A DNA stretch of 64,000 nt, taken from assembly GCA_016929905.1 (NCBI GenBank), contig JAFGHX010000175.1, positions 1 through 64,000 on the forward strand, in the 5' to 3' direction. This document shows, piece after piece, positions 42,667-51,094 of the stretch. The position numbers and the translations under genes were made by a program. The notes beneath the pieces are model-generated. The model made no database searches. It was not told the origin of the DNA and saw nothing but the letters and a program-made list of their open reading frames with translations. Position 1 is the stretch's first letter, and each line of letters starts with the position of its first letter. Source of the DNA: Kiritimatiellia bacterium. Lineage in GTDB: Bacteria; Verrucomicrobiota; Kiritimatiellia; JAFGHX01.

Positions 42667-44030
42667 CTCCCGTACCACGCGGCCGGGATAATCTCCTTCT
42701 CCGCCTCGAGCAGATCTTCGATCATCGCGTCGCCGTCCGGGATCGAGTTCACGATCGGATCGGTCAGCATCGCACGCCGCAGCACGCCTTTGTCCTGTTT
42801 CACGATCGCCTCGACGGTCAGCTCGTGCGTGTCGAGCACCTGCATCTGGAGCGCGCGCACGCCCAGCGGGAAATCGCTGACCCGCCGCGGAACGGGGCCG
42901 TTCATGTCCACGTCGGACAGCAGTTCCAGAAACGCGTCGTCGGGCAGGTTGCCGACCGCGCCGCGGTTCGCCTGGTTGATGTAAAACGGGCCTTTGTCCC
43001 CGGCCCACATCGCCTTGATGATGTCCGTCGCGTGGTCCGGCCCCATGCCCTTGAAGAACTCGTCGAGCGGCTTCGCGCCGGAGTTGAACGCGTTCACGTC
43101 CGTCCACATCGCCTCGTGCCGCTTGTACCGTTCGTTCACGTCGAAGATCGAGAGCGGCGGGAGTTGGTTGCTCTTCACCTGCCAGCCCTGCCAGTACGGC
43201 ACGTATTCCTTCGTGTGCCCGATGCAGGCCGGATAGATGCCGAAGATGTCCCACAACTCGAGCGCGTAGGTCCTGTTGAATCTCTGCTTCGAATGCCCTT
43301 CGTCGGTCTCTTTCGCCGCCGCGGCCGCCACCGACTCCCGAAGCGCGGGCGTCACATCCCTGCCCTCGAATTCGGCTTTGAGCAGCCAGGTGAAATGGTT
43401 GACGCCCGCGATCTCGAGATCGAACTTCGCGAGCAAGTCCGGCGTCGCGGCGCCCGCCTTCTCCACCACTCTGCACTGGGCCAGATAGTTCTTCTTCACA
43501 TGCGGCATGTGCAGCCCGTCGCAGAGCGCAAAGCTCTTCACGTCCGCGTGCCGCATCAGGCCCAACCCGTTCACCGCCGTCGGGTTGATGTAGTTGATGA
43601 CCCACGCGTCGGGACACAGCGCCTTCACGTCCCGGGCGATGTCCAGAATCACCGGCAGCTCGCGCATCGCGCGGAAAATGCCGCCCGGCCCGATCGTGTC
43701 GCCCGAGCACATCCGCACGCCGTACTTCTCGGAAATCGCGCAGTCTACCCCGCGGAACCGCACGCCGTCGCGCGCGAAACTCAACACCACGAAATCGGCG
43801 CCTTTCAATACCTCGCGCCGGTCCGTCGAGCCTTCCAGCTTAAGCGGCACCTTCTTGTGCGCAATCGCCTTGCGCCCAAGCTCCATCATCAGGGCCAGCC
43901 GGTCCCGGTCGATATCCACGTAGGCCAGTGTCCCCGTGTTCAGCGCGTCCGACATGATCATGTTCCACAACGCCTGCCGCCCGAAAAACAGACTGCCCGC
44001 CCCGACTACCACCACTTTCGGCCCCTTCAT
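42660..44030 (-). CDS. GH4 family NAD-dependent glycosidase
   Basis: 456 residues, with AGGGAGGG upstream. VVVVGAGSLFFGRQAL is the NAD-binding loop of family GH4, INYINPTAVNGLG follows the family INxTNP block, CDGLHMPHVKKNY and GVNHFTWLL provide the Cys and His that hold manganese. GH4 enzymes cleave alpha- or beta-glycosides by oxidation at C3, elimination and reduction. CDGLH with NHFTW suggests the alpha-glucosidase/alpha-galacturonidase side rather than the 6-phospho group; that is inference. Cytoplasmic, single-gene unit. Confidence 0.9.
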   Translation of the reverse strand: MKGPKVVVVGAGSLFFGRQALWNMIMSDALNTGTLAYVDIDRDRLALMMELGRKAIAHKKVPLKLEGSTDRREVLKGADFVVLSFARDGVRFRGVDCAISEKYGVRMCSGDTIGPGGIFRAMRELPVILDIARDVKALCPDAWVINYINPTAVNGLGLMRHADVKSFALCDGLHMPHVKKNYLAQCRVVEKAGAATPDLLAKFDLEIAGVNHFTWLLKAEFEGRDVTPALRESVAAAAAKETDEGHSKQRFNRTYALELWDIFGIYPACIGHTKEYVPYWQGWQVKSNQLPPLSIFDVNERYKRHEAMWTDVNAFNSGAKPLDEFFKGMGPDHATDIIKAMWAGDKGPFYINQANRGAVGNLPDDAFLELLSDVDMNGPVPRRVSDFPLGVRALQMQVLDTHELTVEAIVKQDKGVLRRAMLTDPIVNSIPDGDAMIEDLLEAEKEIIPAAWYGSQ

Positions 44031-44302
44031 TCGCGTCCCTCCCTTCGCCTTGATTGCATTTTGGTGATCGCAAAGAAGTATGGTTGCTCCTTAATAGTAT
44101 GATCAATCTAGATAATTGTGATGCATGTTGGATATTGGTGACAGACAGCGCAGGTTGACGCCTGAGTGCAACCGGACGCCAATACGGTGTAATGTTGGCC
44201 GCGACGATTTTGAGGCCGGGCAAGGCGCGGGAGGGGTGGGGTAATGCGCGTTCGGCCCGAGCAACCCGGCTGGGTCGCCAGACTATCAGCGGTGAATTCT
44301 CG
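44031..44302. other. AT-rich intergenic stretch without a gene
   Basis: Between the divergent GH4 and ATPase genes. Its first 120 bases are clearly richer in A and T than the surroundings and probably hold the GH4 promoter (minus-strand TTGATC near 44100). Nothing recognisable codes here. Confidence 0.5.
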
Positions 44303-44331
44303 TTGACAAACATGTAACATATTCCAATAAT
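44303..44331 (+). promoter_or_regulatory. Promoter of the AAA ATPase gene
   Basis: TTGACA (44303-44308), 17 bases, AATAAT (44326-44331). Because the ATG at 44332 touches the -10 box it cannot be the start, which moves the start codon to 44386. Confidence 0.65.
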
Positions 44332-44385
44332 ATGAATATATATTATGGATTACATTCCATTACCAAGGACAGGGGACACGCGAGA

Positions 44386-45621
44386 ATGCTTGACGAATTG
44401 TTCGAGTTGAGCCGACATCTGATCCGCCTCAGACACCGTCCGTATCTTCGGTATTTCCTGCGCGAAACGGTGCTGAAAGCGCGTTGCTCGATTGTTGCGG
44501 GGGCGCGGGGCGTGGGCAAGACGACAGCCATGATACAGCACCTCGTTGGGTACGACCCGGAATGGCCGTCGTCGACGCGGGTGCTCTATCTACCGGCGGA
44601 CCACTTCGCGTTGGCTGGGACCCCGCTCTATGAAATAGGGCGGGATTTCTGCGCCCATGGAGGGAAGCTCCTCTGTATCGACGAAATTCACAAGTATCCC
44701 GCCTGGTCTCGAGACCTGAAGAGCATGACGGACACCTTTCCCGATCTTCGGATTGTGGCGTCCGGCAGTTCCATGATGCAAATCCGCAAGGGTACTCACG
44801 ACTTGTCGCGGCGCGCGATCGTGTACCGCATGAACGGCATGTCCTTCCGTGAATACATTGAATTACGTCTCAAGACGGAACTCCGTGTCCGCACGCTTGA
44901 AGATCTGCTGGAATCGCATGAGGCGACTGCCCCTGCAATCGTTGACCACCTGGCCGAACGGGGCGAAAAGGTGCTGGCACTCTTCCGCGACTACCTGGAA
45001 TGTGGATTCTACCCGTATGCATTCGAGGTGGCAGATCGTGGCCTGTACCGCATCGCCCTGGAACAGAACGCGCACACGGCCGTTGAGAGCGACCTGCCGG
45101 CCGTACACCCGGGCCTGAGCGGCGGCAGTATCGCGAGGATCAAAGCACTCCTCTCCGTGATCGCTGCGTCCGTTCCGTTTACGCCGGATCTGGCCAAGCT
45201 CCGGCGCCTGCTCGACATCAACGACGATCGCACGCTCAAGACCTACCTCAGCTATCTCGATGACGCCGATCTGATCATGACAGTCGGCAGGCGGACCGCA
45301 GGGCTCAAGGTCCTGGAAAAACCGGGCAAGATCTATCTCGGCGACCCGAATCTGGCATACGCCCTGCATCCGGCCAGCAGGCCCGAGATCGGAAACATCC
45401 GGGAGACCTTCTTCGCCCGCACGGTGTCGAACGTCCATCCGCTGCGCCTGGCGGGAGAAGTCGACTTCGCCGTCGGCCAGGATCTCTTCTTCGAAGTCGG
45501 CGGCCGCAACAAGACGGCGCGCCAGCTCAAAGCCATCACCCGCGGATTCCTTGCCCTGGACGATATCGAAACCGGCGCCGGCATACGCATCCCGCTCTGG
45601 CTCTTCGGCTTCCTCTACTGA
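44386..45621 (+). CDS. AAA+ ATPase with DUF4143 C-terminal domain
   Basis: 411 residues from the ATG at 44386, inferred from the promoter position. SIVAGARGVGKTTAM is Walker A, GKLLCIDEIHKYPAW Walker B, VASGSSMMQI the sensor region. The C-terminal DUF4143 part has a short helix-turn-helix-like segment (LAKLRRLLDINDDRTLKTYLSYLDDADLI) and a nuclease-like core (GEVDFAVGQDLFFEVGG, resembling a PD-(D/E)xK strand). These ATPases are widespread, often mobile and of unknown role. It has no partner gene here. Confidence 0.88.
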   Translation: MLDELFELSRHLIRLRHRPYLRYFLRETVLKARCSIVAGARGVGKTTAMIQHLVGYDPEWPSSTRVLYLPADHFALAGTPLYEIGRDFCAHGGKLLCIDEIHKYPAWSRDLKSMTDTFPDLRIVASGSSMMQIRKGTHDLSRRAIVYRMNGMSFREYIELRLKTELRVRTLEDLLESHEATAPAIVDHLAERGEKVLALFRDYLECGFYPYAFEVADRGLYRIALEQNAHTAVESDLPAVHPGLSGGSIARIKALLSVIAASVPFTPDLAKLRRLLDINDDRTLKTYLSYLDDADLIMTVGRRTAGLKVLEKPGKIYLGDPNLAYALHPASRPEIGNIRETFFARTVSNVHPLRLAGEVDFAVGQDLFFEVGGRNKTARQLKAITRGFLALDDIETGAGIRIPLWLFGFLY

Positions 45622-45653
45622 GCGGCACAGGCGCCTAAGGGGGCTGTGCCGCT
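45621..45653. terminator. Hairpin between converging genes
   Basis: AGCGGCACAG and its exact complement CTGTGCCGCT with a 13-base loop, starting in the ATPase stop codon and ending 10 bases before the M55 gene's stop. It probably serves both strands. Confidence 0.6.
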
Positions 45654-45662
45654 GTTGCCGCC

Positions 45663-46457
45663 TCATCCGTGGAGCCGGCGCCAGGCCTCGGTGAAGGTTC
45701 TGGCGGATACTTCGAAGGTGCGCCCGTCGATGACGCGCACGTGCGCCCGCCCGGCGGGCACACGCCCGCGCGAGACGAGTTCGAGCCGCATCTTGACCGG
45801 CGCTTTCACCGTGTAGGGTCTGATCGCCGCGCAGGTCTCCACGGCCTTCTTGGCGCCCGCCGTGATCCGCCGATGCGCCTGCTCTTTCGAGAGCAGGATC
45901 GCGCCTTCCAGATCGAGCGCCTGCTTCACCTGCACGGGAACAACGCCCTTCAGGAACCGGCGCGCCTCGCGGCAGACCTTGTCGTCGCCGCTGACCATGA
46001 TGGTGGGCGTGCCCTGGTCGCCGGCCAGGCCGGCGTCGATCGACACCTCCCCCACCGCCACGCCGTTGAGCCAGAAGTTCTGCCAGGCCTTCGAGCTCAT
46101 CGTGTGCTCCAGAACGGCGGCGGGCGTGCCGGCCATCGCGTGGTAGCCGAGCAGAATCAGCCCGTCGAACGTGCCGATGCCGGGCATACGTTCCTTGCCC
46201 GAGTGCCCGCGCAGATATTCCGCGCGCGGATCGAGCTCCTCCCATATGAAATGGCACCCGCCGCCGTGCGCGTCGCGTACGACCACCTTGCTCGCGCCGC
46301 CCCGGATACAGCCCTCCACGCATGCGTTCACGTCCCAGGTCAGATACTTCCGCGCCGCATGGTAGAGGGGGTGCCCCTCCGCCGAGGCCACCTGCGCCCG
46401 GCAGAACACGCCGCTGATCCCTTCCATGTCCACCATCACGAAGATCTTCTTGCCCAT
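45663..46457 (-). CDS. M55 family D-aminopeptidase (DppA-like)
   Basis: 264 residues, with AGGAGG upstream. MVDMEGISGV and VVVRDAHGGG supply the Asp-x-Glu and Asp-x-His zinc ligands of M55, GYHAMAGTPAAVLEHTMSS the later His residues and catalytic region. DppA-type enzymes release N-terminal D-amino acids, linked to peptidoglycan peptide recycling. Its upstream operon neighbour is a remnant of an SGNH/DUF4886 hydrolase. Confidence 0.92.
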   Translation of the reverse strand: MGKKIFVMVDMEGISGVFCRAQVASAEGHPLYHAARKYLTWDVNACVEGCIRGGASKVVVRDAHGGGCHFIWEELDPRAEYLRGHSGKERMPGIGTFDGLILLGYHAMAGTPAAVLEHTMSSKAWQNFWLNGVAVGEVSIDAGLAGDQGTPTIMVSGDDKVCREARRFLKGVVPVQVKQALDLEGAILLSKEQAHRRITAGAKKAVETCAAIRPYTVKAPVKMRLELVSRGRVPAGRAHVRVIDGRTFEVSARTFTEAWRRLHG

Positions 46458-46595
46458 CGCCCTTCCTCCTGTGCCGAACCCGTGAGAGACCCCACCGAAA
46501 ACCAGGAGTATAGTGCGCCGGAGGCCCGCGCATCAACCGTCGGGAGCCCTGAAAGGCCCGTTCGCAAAGGCGGCGCGGCATTCCCCCGCCGTGTC

Positions 46596-46844
46596 TCAAG
46601 CCAGCGCCGCCTGCCGCATGCTCTCGGGTGCTTCGAGCGGCCCGGTGCTGAGTTCCTGGAGCACCACGAACGCCCAATCCTTCTGCGCAATGGCTTCCAC
46701 CGACTCGCGGTTGTACCCATGCCATTCCAGCGTCTTGCCGCCGCTGGTCACCATGCGCACGTCCAGATCTCTGCCCGCGGACCGTGCCAGGTCCCGCACG
46801 ATCCAGGGCAATCGGTTGCCGTGCGTATAGCTGTTCCCGATGAA
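46596..46844 (-). pseudogene. Remnant of a DUF4886/SGNH-type hydrolase
   Basis: The frame reads FIGNSYTHGNRLPWIVRDLA, then TSGGKTLEWHGYN and AFVVLQELSTGP, the first third of the DUF4886 family, with G-N-S-Y (Ser nucleophile) and VLQE. A TGA lies immediately before FIGN and there is no signal peptide; the other end stops at MRQAALA, so the catalytic Asp-His part is missing. The ORF track shows only the last 71 codons. Confidence 0.65.
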
Positions 46845-46890
46845 TCACGCGTTCCGGCTGGTCACGTGTGCCCCTTTCCTTACCCATCGC

Positions 46891-46917
46891 CATTCTTCAT
46901 TCTTCATTCTTCACTGG
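46891..46917. repeat. ATTCTTC repeat at a gene end, second copy
   Basis: Three copies of CATTCTT and CACTGG, the same as 42647-42666 with one unit more. Here the beta-helix gene reads through it in another frame, which gives its odd last residues PVKNEE. Confidence 0.7.
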
Positions 46918-48711
46918 ATACGGCGCCGCGCCCGGATCGGGCCGCGCGCCCTTGAAGTACCCCGGCGTCATGCCCGGCAGCGGCGGGTGCCTCTCGCCGT
47001 CCAACGTCCAGGGCTTCGAGAGGTCGATGCCCTTCCCCCGAGCCGGGCTGTCCGCCGGTAAGGTCAGGTCCAGATCGCCATCCTTCCACAGCTTCTTATC
47101 CGGAAGAATCGTGTTGTGGCCGCCGAGCCAGTTCGCTTTCGGCTGGTCCTGCCACGTCACGCCTTGCCGGAAATGCGACCCGGCACAGAGATTGTAGTCG
47201 AAATGCGTCTGCATCGTGTCAGCCGACTTGACCGGCGCCCACAATTCCGTTGCCGAGAAGATGTTGTTGACCCACCACGTGTTGGCCGCCCTGGCCGCGC
47301 GGCGCGTCGGCATCGTGATCCCGCGCAAGGCGGAGAAGCTGTTGTGATAGAAGTAGATCCGCGCGCGGGTGTCGGCGAAGTAGAAGACCGCTGTGGCCGA
47401 AGGCGCCGCGCAGCGGTTGCGGTAGATGTAGGTGGGGCCCTGCCGGATCCCCTTCTGCCGGATCGTCACGTTGGCGCGATAGAGCAGGTTGTCATGCCAT
47501 TCGCAGTCGATCCCGCCGCCCGTCGGTTCCAGCGCGTCGTCCAGGATGTCGTGAATGCTGTTGTCGTAGACGTTCAGCCGCCGGCAGAGCTCGGAGCGGG
47601 GGATCGAGAACTGCTCGGACTGCCAATCCTTGCCTACCGACCAGTCCTGGATCCCGCCCCAATGCTCGAAGATATGATTGCCGTAAACCCGGTTGTCATG
47701 GCCGGCATTGTACAGAGCCACCGCTTCGCGGTCGTTGTCGCCGAACACCTTGAACTGTTCCCAGTGCCACCTGCGCACACGGCGCGAGGCATACAGGGCC
47801 GGGATCGGCGCCAGCTTCGCGATGAAATCCAGAGTGATCGCGTTGCGGCGTATGTGGTTGCGGTGGCACAGCAACGGCTCGACATCCACGTGCTCCGGAT
47901 CCGCCGCCAGGCCCGTCTCCTTCAGATTCCACCAGCAGAACCCGACGAGGACACCCCACTTCCCGCCGAGGATCGTGTTGTTTTCGACGACGTTATCACT
48001 TGCGCCGCGCCTCAGCGCGACCCCGACGGTCCTGTTCCGGATCGTGAAGCCGCGCACGACGATATGGCGCTTGCCGATCACGCGCACGGTCGCGCTGCTG
48101 TCGTACTGCCAGTGCGGGCCCACCGCGACCTCGCCCGTGTTCGGATCGCGTCCGTCACGGAAACGCAGATAGGTCACCTTGTCCTTCGTGCCGTACAAGG
48201 CCTCGATATGGTCCCACTCGTTGGCTTCTCGCGGCGCTTTCAACCGATCGAACCCCGCCCCGCCCTTCATGTTCCCGTCGTTGATGCGCAGGACCAGCTT
48301 GTTGTCCCACGTCAGGTTGCAGGGCAGATGCGGTACCGGCCAGCCGGCCCTGTTGAGCGTTTTCTTGAAGACCCCCTCGCCCACTTCCGGCGCGGGCGTC
48401 CACCCGGTCACGACCTCGCCACCGTCGAGAATCGCACCCTTCTCGCCTTCCAGCACGATCGGCCGGCCCGGCTCGCCGCTGCGGAGGAAGACAACCGTCC
48501 CGCGGTAAACCCCGGGACGAACATGCACAGTGTCGCCCGGCATGGCGGCGTCCACGCCTCGCTGCGGCGTGGCGAACGGGGCGGCCGCCGAACCGTCGTT
48601 GGAGTCCCGCCCCTTGGCCGCGTCGACAAAGCAGATCCGGGCATCGGCGTTGAGAACGGCACGGACAAACACGGACAGACACAGGAACGTTGTGAGTGTG
48701 CGGGAGCTCAT
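46897..48711 (-). CDS. Secreted right-handed beta-helix protein
   Basis: 604 residues from the ATG at 48711, with AAGGAGG upstream. Signal peptide 1-23 (MSSRTLTTFLCLSVFVRAVL). Residues 28-110 are the typical beta-helix cap (CFVDAAKGRDSNDGSAAAPFATPQRGVDAAMPGDTVHVRPGVYRG, shown here in shortened form by its first and last residues). The middle has repeated coils, such as HIVVRGFTIRNRTVGVALRRG and NVVENNTILGG. The last six residues come from a repeat. Likely a polysaccharide lyase or hydrolase acting outside the cell; the substrate is unknown. Confidence 0.82.
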   Translation of the reverse strand: MSSRTLTTFLCLSVFVRAVLNADARICFVDAAKGRDSNDGSAAAPFATPQRGVDAAMPGDTVHVRPGVYRGTVVFLRSGEPGRPIVLEGEKGAILDGGEVVTGWTPAPEVGEGVFKKTLNRAGWPVPHLPCNLTWDNKLVLRINDGNMKGGAGFDRLKAPREANEWDHIEALYGTKDKVTYLRFRDGRDPNTGEVAVGPHWQYDSSATVRVIGKRHIVVRGFTIRNRTVGVALRRGASDNVVENNTILGGKWGVLVGFCWWNLKETGLAADPEHVDVEPLLCHRNHIRRNAITLDFIAKLAPIPALYASRRVRRWHWEQFKVFGDNDREAVALYNAGHDNRVYGNHIFEHWGGIQDWSVGKDWQSEQFSIPRSELCRRLNVYDNSIHDILDDALEPTGGGIDCEWHDNLLYRANVTIRQKGIRQGPTYIYRNRCAAPSATAVFYFADTRARIYFYHNSFSALRGITMPTRRAARAANTWWVNNIFSATELWAPVKSADTMQTHFDYNLCAGSHFRQGVTWQDQPKANWLGGHNTILPDKKLWKDGDLDLTLPADSPARGKGIDLSKPWTLDGERHPPLPGMTPGYFKGARPDPGAAPYPVKNEE

Positions 48712-48770
48712 GCCTGACCTCCTTGCCAAAAGGATGGTATCGGAATTCCCGGTTCGCGCAAGTGCGCGAA

Positions 48771-48820
48771 TGAAGGGGGCAGGGTCCGGACGAATCGCTC
48801 TTAACCAAACGCCCCCTTCA
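48771..48820. repeat. 10-bp inverted repeat between beta-helix and AraC genes
   Basis: TGAAGGGGGC (48771-48780) and GCCCCCTTCA (48811-48820), 30 bases apart, in the gap between divergent genes. Possible operator or leader structure for the beta-helix gene. Confidence 0.5.
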
Positions 48821-48898
48821 AGGGACTGTCGCCGGCGCAGGTACACGCCGTCCATTCGCTTTCGCCGGCCACCCTTAAACTTCCGTGACCCATCACTA

Positions 48899-48927
48899 TT
48901 GTGTACGCGCCGGAAACAGGCTACAAT
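48899..48927 (+). promoter_or_regulatory. Promoter of the AraC regulator
   Basis: TTGTGT (48899-48904), 17 bases, TACAAT (48922-48927). It overlaps the start proposed by the ORF track (48901), so translation must begin further downstream. Confidence 0.6.
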
Positions 48928-48963
48928 CCAGTGAATTGTGAACCATTTTGGAGTTATGTGACT

Positions 48964-49791
48964 GTGTATCAGCGATCAGCCTATTACCGTGCGTCGAAGA
49001 TGCCGCGGATGCCAGTACCGCTCGGGGCGCGGTCGGTGGGGCACTACGTGGTCGAGGCGGGCTATGCGGAGCGCCCGATTCAGAAATGGTTCGTGCAGGT
49101 CTTCTGGGGCATTCGGGGCCGCGGGCAGATTGTGATCGACGGCGAGCCCTGCATGGTGGGCCCGGATCAGATCGCGGCGTATTTCCCGGGCGACTGGCAC
49201 CGGGTGAGTTCGGCCGAGGACTGGGAGTACCGCTGGTGGACCCTGGACGGGCCGCACGCGACGGAGGTAGCGCGCTCCTTCGGGCTCAGCGGGCCATGGC
49301 CGTGCGAGGCGGGGGCGTGCCCGCAGGAACTGTTCGCGCAGCTCGAACAGGAGATTCGAGACGAGGCGCCGTTCACGGAATTCCGCGCCAGCGCCACGGC
49401 CTACCGCTTGCTCACCCTCGCCGCCGGCCGCAAGGCCGGCGCGGCCGCACCGGCCGTGACGTCCGAAACACTGGCGGACAGGTGCGTGGCGTTGATCCGA
49501 AAGCGCTATGCGGACCCCGCCCTGTGCGTGGACTTCCTCGCACGCGCACTGGCCGTGCACCGCTCCCGGCTCAGTCGCGAGTTCCGGCGTCGTTTCGGCG
49601 TGCCGCCGGTGGCCTACATTCACAGTCTCCGCCTCCAGCGCGGCTTTTCCATGCTGCGCGAGACCGACGCGACCGTCACGGACATCGCGCGCCAAGTCGG
49701 CTTCGTCGATCCGGCCTATTTTTCGCGCTGCGTGTCCCACACCACCGGCATGTGCCCGCGCGACCTGCGCAGCGCCAGCCGCAAGGGGTGA
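48964..49791 (+). CDS. AraC family transcriptional regulator
   Basis: 275 residues from the GTG at 48964, chosen because the promoter covers earlier starts and GGAG lies 10 bases upstream. A cupin sensing domain (GIRGRGQIVIDGEPCMVGPDQIAAYFPGDWH, quoted only by its ends GIRGRG and FPGDWH) precedes two helix-turn-helix units, VDFLARALAVHRSRLSREFR and VTDIARQVGFVDPAYFSRCV. Divergent from the beta-helix gene, probably its regulator. Confidence 0.9.
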   Translation: MYQRSAYYRASKMPRMPVPLGARSVGHYVVEAGYAERPIQKWFVQVFWGIRGRGQIVIDGEPCMVGPDQIAAYFPGDWHRVSSAEDWEYRWWTLDGPHATEVARSFGLSGPWPCEAGACPQELFAQLEQEIRDEAPFTEFRASATAYRLLTLAAGRKAGAAAPAVTSETLADRCVALIRKRYADPALCVDFLARALAVHRSRLSREFRRRFGVPPVAYIHSLRLQRGFSMLRETDATVTDIARQVGFVDPAYFSRCVSHTTGMCPRDLRSASRKG

Positions 49792-49793
49792 GC

Positions 49794-49810
49794 GGGAACT
49801 GGTTCCCTTT
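49794..49810 (+). terminator. Intrinsic-terminator-like hairpin after AraC
   Basis: GGGAAC-TG-GTTCCC followed by TTT, five bases after the stop. Next to it are CTTTCGCG...TTTCGCGGGG repeats like those near 23590. Confidence 0.55.
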
Positions 49811-49931
49811 CGCGCCTTTTCGCGGGGAACTCTGCCTGGTCTCGAACTCGAAAAAATGTTGTGCCCGGCAGCGTTCCCCGCCATCATATCCAGTCACGGA
49901 CCATTGACCATTGACCATGGGGCCCCGGGCC

Positions 49932-51044
49932 ATGAGAGTCTGTGTCGACATACAGGCGGCGATTGCGCAGCGCGCGGGCGTAGGGCGCTACACCCAGACG
50001 CTGGTCGAGCATCTCGCCCGGACGGCGGATGCCGACGAACTGGCCCTGTTCTACTTCGACTTCCGGCGCAAGGGCTCGCCGTTCTCCGGAGCGGCGCTCC
50101 GCGAGAGGCCCGTGCGTTGGTGCCCCGGCCGCCTGGTTCAGGGGGCATGGAAGACGTTCAACTGGCCCCCGTTCGACTGGTTCGCGGGCGGATACGATGT
50201 CTACCACTTCCCCAATTTCATCCTCCCGCCGCTCCGGATGGGGCGCGCGGTCGTCACCATCCACGATATGGGCTTCATGCGGTTCCCGCTCTTCGTGGAA
50301 GACAGGAACCTGCGCTACCTCGAGAAGAAGATCCGCCGCACCGTCAAGAGCGTCGACGCGATCATCACCGTCTCCGAGTTCAGCGCGCGGGAGATCGAGG
50401 AACTCCTCGAGGTCGACCGCGCGAAGATCCATGCCATCCATGAAGGCGTCGGCCCGAAATTCGCCCCGCCCGGCGAGGAGGCGGTCGCACGCATGCGAAC
50501 GGAACTCGGGCTCGAGCGCCCCTACCTGCTGACCGTCGGCACGATCGAACCGCGCAAGAACCTGCCGTTGCTTATCGAGGCGTTCGAGCAGCTCACGGAT
50601 TTCGAGGGCTATCTGGTCGTCGTGGGGGGGCGCGGCTGGAAATGCGACTTCCTGTACCAGCGCATGCTGAACTCCCCGCGCGCGGTCGACATCCGCTACT
50701 TCGGCTACGCGGAGGATCACCAGATCGTGCCGCTCTACGCCGGGGCCGAGCTGTTCGTGTTCCCGTCGCTGTACGAAGGGTTCGGCCTGCCGCCGCTGGA
50801 GGCCATGGCCTGCGGCGCGCCCGTCGTTTCGGCCGCCGGGGGCTCCCTGAAGGAAGTCGTCGGCGGGGGCGCCTGCGTGGTCGACGGATATGAGGCCGAT
50901 GCGTGGGGCGAAGCGATCCGCTCGCTGCTGGCCGATACGGCCGCGCGCGAGCGCCTTGCGGCCAAAGGCCGGAAACACGCCGCCCGCTACACCTGGGACG
51001 AAACCGCGCGCAAGACGTGGGCGGTCTACCGCCAGCTCGTGTGA
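49932..51044 (+). CDS. GT4 family glycosyltransferase
   Basis: 370 residues from MRVCVDIQ at 49932. The N-terminal GT-B domain has QRAGVGRYTQTLVEHLA, VTIHDMGFMRFP and ITVSEFSAREIEEL; the C-terminal domain has YLLTVGTIEPRKNLPLLIEAF and FVFPSLYEGFGLPPLEAMACGAPVV, with the E-x7-E nucleotide-sugar motif. This is the WbdA/PimB-like mannosyltransferase style; donor probably GDP- or UDP-sugar. Followed after 50 bases by the DUF3604 gene. The gap before it has a GACCATT tandem near 49897-49918. Confidence 0.92.
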   Translation: MRVCVDIQAAIAQRAGVGRYTQTLVEHLARTADADELALFYFDFRRKGSPFSGAALRERPVRWCPGRLVQGAWKTFNWPPFDWFAGGYDVYHFPNFILPPLRMGRAVVTIHDMGFMRFPLFVEDRNLRYLEKKIRRTVKSVDAIITVSEFSAREIEELLEVDRAKIHAIHEGVGPKFAPPGEEAVARMRTELGLERPYLLTVGTIEPRKNLPLLIEAFEQLTDFEGYLVVVGGRGWKCDFLYQRMLNSPRAVDIRYFGYAEDHQIVPLYAGAELFVFPSLYEGFGLPPLEAMACGAPVVSAAGGSLKEVVGGGACVVDGYEADAWGEAIRSLLADTAARERLAAKGRKHAARYTWDETARKTWAVYRQLV

Positions 51045-51094
51045 GCCGGAGAACGGAAGGCGGGAAGCCTGGAAGAAGGGGAGAAGGAGAAACC

